Part shown: positions 1 to 9,567 of the stretch, one piece after another
Numbering within the stretch: position 1 is the stretch's first letter
Layout of the letters: each line of letters opens with the position of its first letter
Assembly: GCA_937967285.1 (NCBI GenBank)
Contig: CALBSU010000334.1
Coordinates: 1-9,567 of the forward strand
DNA length: 9,567 nt
Reading direction: 5' to 3'
Source of the DNA: an uncultured Acidobacteriota bacterium
Lineage (GTDB): Bacteria; Acidobacteriota; Blastocatellia; RBC074
Position numbers and translations under genes: made by a program
The notes under the pieces: generated by a model
Seen by the model: only the letters and a program-made list of their open reading frames with translations
The model's database searches: none
What the model was told of the DNA's origin: nothing

Positions 1-137
1 TGAGGCTGCTTGCGGAGATACGCCCGAGCCAGCCGGCGCAGCTCGTCATAGACCAGCGGCATCAGTTCATTCAGTGCGTCCTGATCTCCGTTCTGCCAGT
101 TGTGCAGTAATCGGGTGATATCACTCTCGGATTTCAT
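1..137 (-). CDS. ECF-type RNA polymerase sigma factor, N-terminal part (runs off the window)
   Basis: The ATG is at 137-135, and 45 codons read leftward without a stop to base 1, so only the N-terminus is present. The protein begins MKSESDITRLLHNWQNGDQD and continues with LMPLVYDELRRLARAYLRKQ (residues 26-45). This is the start of sigma region 2 in the ECF subfamily modelled as Sigma70_ECF / Sig-70_X6, abundant in Acidobacteriota and Planctomycetes. Such factors redirect RNA polymerase to a regulon, and in those phyla they often sit beside a Ser/Thr protein kinase gene; that neighbour would be outside this window. No Shine-Dalgarno site is visible upstream. The tandem 7-base repeat at 154-184 lies 16 nt upstream of the start, in the leader or promoter. 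Family assignment is firm; regulon and partner are unknown. Confidence 0.85.
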   Translation of the reverse strand, partial: MKSESDITRLLHNWQNGDQDALNELMPLVYDELRRLARAYLRKQP

Positions 138-150
138 CGGGATGTAAGAT

Positions 151-184
<34 letters not shown>

Positions 185-185
185 T

Positions 186-212
186 GCCGGAACCCGTCAT
201 GATTCCGGCTTT

Positions 213-213
<1 letters not shown>
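186..213 (-). terminator. Hairpin with flanking T tracts after the exported-protein gene; probable bidirectional terminator
   Basis: Perfect 7-bp arms GCCGGAA (186-192) and TTCCGGC (203-209) enclose a 10-nt loop. On the minus strand the hairpin directly follows the stop codon (215-213) of the exported-protein gene. It is followed by AACTTTCTACTTTTTAC, where the U-rich tract is supplied by the heptad repeat. On the plus strand the same hairpin is followed by TTTT (210-213). The GC-rich stem plus T-rich run fits a Rho-independent terminator, although the minus-strand tract is interrupted by A and C. It would separate the exported-protein gene from the sigma-factor gene. Confidence 0.55.
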
Positions 214-995
<782 letters not shown>

Positions 996-999
996 GTTA

Positions 1000-1005
1000 C
1001 ACCTC
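1000..1005 (-). promoter_or_regulatory. Shine-Dalgarno site fixing the TTG start of the exported-protein gene
   Basis: The minus strand reads GAGGTG, then TAAC, then TTG (995-993). The in-line GTG within GAGGTG is followed at once by TAA and cannot be a start. No in-frame ATG exists before residue 48, which would remove the signal peptide. Confidence 0.7.
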
Positions 1006-1020
1006 GTTTACGGGAAATCT

Positions 1021-1037
1021 CCGGGCCGACGGCCCGG
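1021..1037 (-). terminator. Perfect GC hairpin between MHS transporter and exported-protein gene
   Basis: CCGGGCC (1021-1027) and GGCCCGG (1031-1037) form a perfect 7-bp stem with a three-base loop. It lies 57 nt after the transporter stop and 15 nt before the Shine-Dalgarno site of the next gene. On the minus strand it is followed by AGATTTCCC, which is not a proper U tract. It could therefore be a weak or pause-type terminator, an mRNA processing or stability hairpin, or a structure affecting translation of the downstream gene. The assignment as terminator is uncertain. Confidence 0.35.
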
Positions 1038-1094
1038 CCGCCGGCTGATACTGAACGATGAGAGATGCCGTTTTTTGCGACGGAGATGTCCCGG

Positions 1095-2540
<1,446 letters not shown>

Positions 2541-2546
2541 TTCGAT

Positions 2547-2556
2547 TCACCCCCTT
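2547..2556 (-). promoter_or_regulatory. Strong Shine-Dalgarno site fixing the TTG start of the MHS transporter
   Basis: The minus strand reads AAGGGGGTGA, close to the consensus AAGGAGGTGA, followed by six bases and TTG (2540-2538). The next in-frame ATG (residue 28) would delete most of the first helix, so TTG is the right start. Confidence 0.75.
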
Positions 2557-2575
2557 CGCTTTTCTCAAAAAAGCG
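2557..2575 (-). promoter_or_regulatory. Inverted repeat in the MHS transporter leader
   Basis: CGCTTTT (2557-2563) and AAAAGCG (2569-2575) form a perfect 7-bp inverted repeat with a five-base spacer. On the minus strand its end abuts the Shine-Dalgarno sequence of the transporter. It could be an operator or a leader hairpin modulating translation. A chance occurrence in an AT-rich leader is also possible. Confidence 0.3.
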
Positions 2576-2687
2576 TTCAATTCTGTCGAAATCCGGAGAA
2601 TCCTGTAATATCCTTTTGCGGTCTCGGAATAGAAAATTTCAGGGAGCGTACAGGGCTGGGAACGATTGCGCAAGTCGGGACGGCGTT

Positions 2688-6086
<3,399 letters not shown>

Positions 6087-6111
6087 TCCCTCGACGCCCG
6101 GAGGAAAATAA

Positions 6112-7116
6112 ATGGTCATCATCGAATCGTACGCCCTGGCGGTCGTCATGTGTTTCGTCACGATGTTCTGCTGGGGGTCGTGGGCCAACACGCAGAAACT
6201 GGCGAGCCGCGAATGGCGTTTCCAGCTCTTCTACTGGGATTACGCCATCGGAGTCCTGCTGCTGGCGCTGATTCTGGCGCTGACGATGGGCAGCACCGGG
6301 ACCGGAGGCCGCGGTTTCGCGGCCGACCTGGCGCAGGCGGACCGTGGACCGCTGTGGTCGGCGTTTCTCGGGGGAGTGATCTTCAACCTCGCGAATCTGC
6401 TGCTGGTGGCGGCGATCGACATCGCGGGCATGGCTGTGGCTTTTCCGATCGGGGTCGGACTGGCGCTCGCCCTCGGCGTCGTGACCAACTACATTGCCGC
6501 TCCGGTCGGAGATCCGTTCTGGCTCTTCGCGGGAGTTGCGGCAGTGGTCGTGGCGATCATCGTCGATGCGCTGGCGTACCGGAGGCTGCCCGCGCAGGGG
6601 CGAAGCGCCTCGCGGATGGGAGCGCTGCTCTCGGTGCTGGCCGGGCTGATGATGGGATTCTTCTACCGGTTCGTCGCGGCATCGATGTTCGCCGATTTCT
6701 CAAGTCCTGAGCCGGGCAAGCTGAGTCCGTACACGGCGGTGGTCGTCTTCTCGGCGGGTCTGCTCGCCTCGAATTTCATCTGGAACACGATCCTCATGGC
6801 GCGGCCATTCACGGGCGAGCCGGTCGCATACGCCGATTATTTCCGGCGCGGCAATCTGCGGCTGCACGGGATCGGGATACTGGGCGGGATGATCTGGGGG
6901 CTCGGAATGTCGTTCAGCATTCTGGCGTCGGGAGCGGCAGGCTTCGCCATCTCCTACGGTCTCGGGCAGGGAGCGACGATGGTTGCGGCCTTCTGGGGCG
7001 TCTTCGTTTGGAAGGAGTTCAAAGATGCGCCGCCGGGCACCAGTCGTCTGCTGGCGGTGATGTTCGCGTCGTTCATCGCGGGCCTGGCGATGATCATCTA
7101 TTCAAGATTCGCTTAG
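6112..7116 (+). CDS. Ten-helix permease of the GRP / ureide-permease-like group (DMT superfamily), probable ribose or nucleoside importer
   Basis: The 334-aa integral membrane protein has about ten hydrophobic helices and short polar loops. Family traits I recognise are MFCWGSWANTQKL near the N-terminus, FYWDYAIGVLLLALILALTMG in helix 2, GGVIFNLANLLLVAAIDIAG followed by VAFPIGVGLALALGVVTNYI in helices 3-4, and a repeated second half ending VWKEF (about 300-304). These resemble bacterial glucose/ribose uptake proteins and plant ureide permeases, rather than the EamA-type drug exporters such proteins are often misnamed after. The start is ATG 6112 with GGAGG at 6100-6104, 7 nt upstream. It is 25 nt after ggt and 15 nt before the ribokinase gene. 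Ribose or nucleoside import is inferred from those neighbours; the ureide alternative cannot be excluded. Confidence 0.8.
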   Translation: MVIIESYALAVVMCFVTMFCWGSWANTQKLASREWRFQLFYWDYAIGVLLLALILALTMGSTGTGGRGFAADLAQADRGPLWSAFLGGVIFNLANLLLVAAIDIAGMAVAFPIGVGLALALGVVTNYIAAPVGDPFWLFAGVAAVVVAIIVDALAYRRLPAQGRSASRMGALLSVLAGLMMGFFYRFVAASMFADFSSPEPGKLSPYTAVVVFSAGLLASNFIWNTILMARPFTGEPVAYADYFRRGNLRLHGIGILGGMIWGLGMSFSILASGAAGFAISYGLGQGATMVAAFWGVFVWKEFKDAPPGTSRLLAVMFASFIAGLAMIIYSRFA

Positions 7117-7120
7117 GACG

Positions 7121-7125
7121 AGGAG
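7121..7125 (+). promoter_or_regulatory. Shine-Dalgarno site fixing the GTG start of ribokinase
   Basis: AGGAG lies six bases before GTG 7132-7134, in the 15-nt gap after the permease stop. The reading MKGIAVVGSSNTD that follows is a complete ribokinase N-terminus, so GTG is the true start. Confidence 0.75.
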
Positions 7126-7131
7126 AGAGCA

Positions 7132-8040
7132 GTGAAGGGGATCGCAGTCGTCGGCAGTTCGAACACCGACATGATCATCAGTATGGGGCGGATCCCGAAG
7201 CCGGGCGAGACGATCATCGGGGGAGACTTCGCGATGGCGGCCGGCGGGAAGGGAGCCAATCAGGCTGTCGCGGCGGCCCGGGCCGGCGGTCGTGTCAGTT
7301 TCATCGCCCGCGTCGGCGACGATCTTTTCGGCGAGCAGGCGATCAGGGGATTCGCCGCCGACGGCATCGATGTCCGTCACGTTCAGAAGGACGGTTCCGC
7401 GCCGTCGGGCGTGGCGCTGATCTTCGTCGGGGGAGACGGCGAAAACAGCATCGGAGTGGCCTCGGGCGCGAACGCACGACTCTCGCCGGATGACATCGCA
7501 CTGGCGCGGGAGGCGATTGGGTCGGCGGGAGTGCTGCTGGTTCAGCTCGAAATTCCGATCGAGACCGTCAGGGCGGCGGTGCTGGCGGCTGCCAGGGACG
7601 CCAGGGTGATACTCAATCCGGCTCCGGCGCAGCCGCTCGACGACGACCTGCTCGGCCGCGTCTCGATCCTGACTCCGAACGAGACTGAGGCTGCGCTGCT
7701 GACGGGCCTCGAGGTCGAGGATGAAGCCGGGGCTGCGCTGGCCGCCGAGGCGCTGCGCCGGAGAGGCCCCGAGATCGTCATCATCACTCTCGGCGCAAAA
7801 GGCGCGCTGGTCTCCGACGCCTCCGGCAACCGCCTGGTTCCGGCCTTCAGCGTCGATCCTGTCGATACGACGGCGGCTGGCGACGTCTTCAACGGAGCCC
7901 TCGCGATCGCGCTTTCTGAAGACCGGCCGCTCGACGAGGCCGTCCGGTTCGCCAATGCCGCCGCGGCCATCTCGGTGACCAGGCCGGGCGCCCAGCCCTC
8001 CGCGCCCGGACGCACGGAGATCGAAGCGCTGATCGCTTAA
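7132..8040 (+). CDS. rbsK: Ribokinase (PfkB family)
   Basis: The 302-aa cytoplasmic kinase, near the 309 of E. coli RbsK, phosphorylates D-ribose with ATP to ribose 5-phosphate. The N-terminal ribose-binding segment has Asp13 in SNTDMI and PKPGETI at 22-28. PfkB signature 1, GGKGANQAVAAARAG, starts at residue 38. Glu140 in QLEIP corresponds to the sugar-contacting Glu143 in E. coli. NPAPA and TPNETEA follow. Signature 2 is DTTAAGDVFNGAL, with the anion hole AAG and catalytic Asp251. All core residues are intact, and the DTTAAGD form favours ribokinase over fructokinase or adenosine kinase. It starts at GTG, 15 nt after the permease, and is clearly co-transcribed with it. Substrate trapping after permease uptake is the likely role. 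A related sugar such as deoxyribose is possible. Confidence 0.93.
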   Translation: MKGIAVVGSSNTDMIISMGRIPKPGETIIGGDFAMAAGGKGANQAVAAARAGGRVSFIARVGDDLFGEQAIRGFAADGIDVRHVQKDGSAPSGVALIFVGGDGENSIGVASGANARLSPDDIALAREAIGSAGVLLVQLEIPIETVRAAVLAAARDARVILNPAPAQPLDDDLLGRVSILTPNETEAALLTGLEVEDEAGAALAAEALRRRGPEIVIITLGAKGALVSDASGNRLVPAFSVDPVDTTAAGDVFNGALAIALSEDRPLDEAVRFANAAAAISVTRPGAQPSAPGRTEIEALIA

Positions 8041-8060
8041 CCCTGAATTTTCTGGCCACG

Positions 8061-8090
8061 GGATGGGGAATCCATCCGATTCTTTATTCC
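8061..8090 (+). terminator. Weak hairpin with T-rich tail between ribokinase and the ADP-ribosylglycohydrolase-family gene
   Basis: GGATGG (8061-8066) and CCATCC (8072-8077) form a 6-bp stem with a five-base loop, followed by GATTCTTTATTCC. The short stem and broken T run make it at best a partial terminator, which would lower rather than stop expression of the last gene. The 69-nt gap is the widest in this arm and could also carry a promoter, but I see no convincing boxes. Confidence 0.35.
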
Positions 8091-8109
8091 AGTAATAAAC
8101 CGTGACCAT

Positions 8110-9567
8110 ATGCGAAAACTTATCTTCTCAATACTGCTTCTGATCGCCTGCATCGGTCTGATCCTCGCCCAGGGGTCCGTCAAATCGCGCGTTCTGTCGA
8201 AACAGGCGCTCGAGGACAAGGTCCGCGGAGGATGGGCCGGTCAGATGATCGGCGTCTCGTACGGCGCGCCGACCGAATTCAATTACAACGGCAGGATCAT
8301 CGAGGGCGAGATCAAATGGAATCCCGGAATGGTCTCGAATGCGATCGTTCAGGATGATCTGTACGTCGAGATGACCTTCACAGAGGTCATGGACAGGATC
8401 GGACTGGATGCGACGGCCGAGCAGTACGGCGAGGCATTCGCGAATTCGAAGTATCGGCTCTGGCACGCCAACGCCGGGGCGCGAAGGGCTCTCAGTCAGG
8501 GGATCAAGGCGCCCTGGTCCGGCCATCCGAAATACAACATCCACGCCAACGACATCGACTTTCAGATCGAGGCCGACTTCATCGGCATGATGACTCCGGG
8601 GCTTCCGCAGGAGGCCAACCGGTTCGCCGACCGGATCGGTCATGTCATGAATTACGGCGACGGAGTTTACGGCGGAATGTTCATCGCGGGGATGTACGCG
8701 GCCGCTTTCTTCGAGACGGATGTTCGAAAGGTGGTCGAGGCAGGTCTGGCATCGATTCCCGCGCGGAGCGGTTACGGTCTGGTGATCCGCGATGTCCTCG
8801 ACTGGTCGGCCCGTTATCCGGACGACTGGAAGAAGACCTGGCAACTGCTCAAGGACAAGTGGGACCGCGACGATCCCTGCACCGAAGGCGCGCTCACCCC
8901 GTTCAACATCGACGCCCGTCTCAACGGGGCTCACGTCGCGCTCGGACTGCTTTACGGCAAGGGAGATTTCTCGCGGACTTTGGAGGTCGCGACCCGCGCC
9001 GGTCAGGATTCGGACTGCAATCCGTCGAGCGCCGCCGGCGTCCTCGGCGTCATGCTCGGTTACAGCGGAATCCCGGACGAATGGAGATCCGGCATCCCGG
9101 CCATCGCCGACACCAGATTCGATTACACCACCCATTCGCTCAACACGATCACCAGATCGACCGTCGATCGCGCCGTCAAGGTCGTCACCCGCGCCGGCGG
9201 CAGAGTGACCGACACCGAACTGATCATCCCCTTCCAGGAACCCAAAGCATGGAAAATGGAGCAATGGAACCCCGGCGTGCCGGACAGGTTGATCCGGTTC
9301 GATGACGCAGCCTGGCAATGGAAGGGCGACTGGAAGGATGTCGCAGGCGGCCGTGACCGTAAATCAGTCGTCGGCAAATCCGCCGACGGAGCAGGCTCCG
9401 AAGCGGCTCTCGCCTTCAATGGCGTGGCGGTGGCGATCGTCGGCCCCCTCTCGCAGCAGGGCGGCCGCGCCGACATCTATCTCGACGGCAAAAAGGCCGG
9501 TCAGCTCGATGCCTGGATCCCGGAGAACACAAATGACGATGCCCTGTGGCACGTTTACGGGCTCAAA
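8110..9567 (+). CDS. Secreted ADP-ribosylglycohydrolase-family protein with C-terminal accessory domain (3' end beyond window)
   Basis: The frame runs 486 codons from ATG 8110 to the window end without a stop, so the C-terminus is missing. Residues 1-20 are a signal peptide (MRK, a hydrophobic run, then LILA before Gln21). The catalytic domain, about 30-390, belongs to the ADP-ribosylglycohydrolase (DraG-like, PF03747) fold. It starts LEDKVRGGWAGQMIGVSYG, has the acidic pair Asp82-Asp83 in VQDDLYVEMTF, NDIDFQIEADF mid-domain, GHVMNYGDG, and the metal-binding pattern D300-S-D302 in AGQDSDCNPSSAAG. The usual T/S-D-D-T around the acidic pair is Q-D-D-L here, as I recall for the exported Bacteroidota-type subfamily. 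From about 395 a beta-rich add-on begins (RFDDAAWQWKGDW, later VAVAIVGP and ADIYLDGK), like a carbohydrate-binding sandwich. Likely outside the cytoplasm; exact substrate is unknown. Confidence 0.88.
   Translation, partial: MRKLIFSILLLIACIGLILAQGSVKSRVLSKQALEDKVRGGWAGQMIGVSYGAPTEFNYNGRIIEGEIKWNPGMVSNAIVQDDLYVEMTFTEVMDRIGLDATAEQYGEAFANSKYRLWHANAGARRALSQGIKAPWSGHPKYNIHANDIDFQIEADFIGMMTPGLPQEANRFADRIGHVMNYGDGVYGGMFIAGMYAAAFFETDVRKVVEAGLASIPARSGYGLVIRDVLDWSARYPDDWKKTWQLLKDKWDRDDPCTEGALTPFNIDARLNGAHVALGLLYGKGDFSRTLEVATRAGQDSDCNPSSAAGVLGVMLGYSGIPDEWRSGIPAIADTRFDYTTHSLNTITRSTVDRAVKVVTRAGGRVTDTELIIPFQEPKAWKMEQWNPGVPDRLIRFDDAAWQWKGDWKDVAGGRDRKSVVGKSADGAGSEAALAFNGVAVAIVGPLSQQGGRADIYLDGKKAGQLDAWIPENTNDDALWHVYGLK

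Larger units (their letters stand above)
2541..2687. promoter_or_regulatory. Divergent intergenic region between MHS transporter and FTCD gene
   Basis: These 147 bp must hold the promoters for both arms. The stretch from about 2560 to 2640 is clearly more AT-rich than the flanking genes (for example TGTAATATCC at 2604-2613 and AGAAAATTTC at 2631-2640). I found no convincing pair of -35/-10 boxes with proper spacing on either strand. The only notable symmetry is the hairpin at 2557-2575. No riboswitch-like structure is evident. The frame of the FTCD gene stays open upstream through here into the transporter's antisense strand, but that extension is not coding. Confidence 0.5.

Noticed and set aside
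2541..2687. Specific -35/-10 promoter boxes in the divergent region
   Set aside because: Candidates such as TTGCGG with TAGAAA, or TGTAATAT, have wrong spacing or a poor partner box, so no box is claimed.
7102..8109. 335-aa open frame on the minus strand
   Set aside because: It is antisense to ribokinase, whose motifs are complete. The translation is Arg/Asp-rich and without family features.
8110..8170. Lipoprotein signal (LIAC, Cys14) in the ADP-ribosylglycohydrolase-family protein
   Set aside because: The residues after Cys14 are still strongly hydrophobic (IGLILA), so ordinary signal peptidase cleavage near Ala20 is more likely, though lipidation is not excluded.
8128..9318. 396-aa open frame on the minus strand
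   Set aside because: It is antisense to the ADP-ribosylglycohydrolase-family gene, which has a signal peptide and recognisable motifs.

Overview
The window is 9.57 kb of GC-rich, gene-dense bacterial chromosome. It holds eight genes and no gene-free stretch longer than about 150 bases. I saw no tRNA, rRNA, transposase, phage gene or CRISPR array. High GC, TTG/GTG starts with good Shine-Dalgarno sites, an ECF sigma factor of the type common in Acidobacteriota and Planctomycetes, and a fused FTCD enzyme suggest an Acidobacteriota-like soil or sediment bacterium. That placement is an inference from gene style, not proven.

Left arm (1-2540), transcribed leftward. In transcription order: a 12-helix MHS-family proton symporter (2540-1095), an exported protein of unknown function (995-213), and the first 45 codons of an ECF sigma factor (137-1, running off the window). 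Short hairpins lie between these genes. The one after the exported protein runs into a T-rich tandem 7-base repeat.

Right arm (2688-9567), transcribed rightward from a 147-bp divergent intergenic region. In order: a bifunctional formiminoglutamate formyltransferase/cyclodeaminase (histidine degradation into folate C1 units), a secreted gamma-glutamyltransferase, a ten-helix GRP/ureide-permease-like transporter, a ribokinase, and a secreted ADP-ribosylglycohydrolase-family protein with an added C-terminal domain. The last gene is still open at the window end. Gaps are 21, 25, 15 and 69 nt, so much or all of this may be one transcript.

Functional reading. The last three genes form a plausible scavenging route. 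An exported hydrolase releases ribose or an ADP-ribose-type product, the permease imports the sugar, and ribokinase traps it as ribose 5-phosphate. GGT outside the cytoplasm releases glutamate and dipeptides from glutathione-like compounds, and FTCD yields glutamate and one-carbon folate inside. The shared theme is salvage of nucleotide and amino-acid debris.

A 7-base tandem repeat (AGTARAA, R = A or G) occurs twice, 4.1 kb apart and in the same orientation. One copy forms the last codons and stop of the FTCD gene and runs up to the GGT start. The other lies between the exported-protein gene and the sigma-factor gene.
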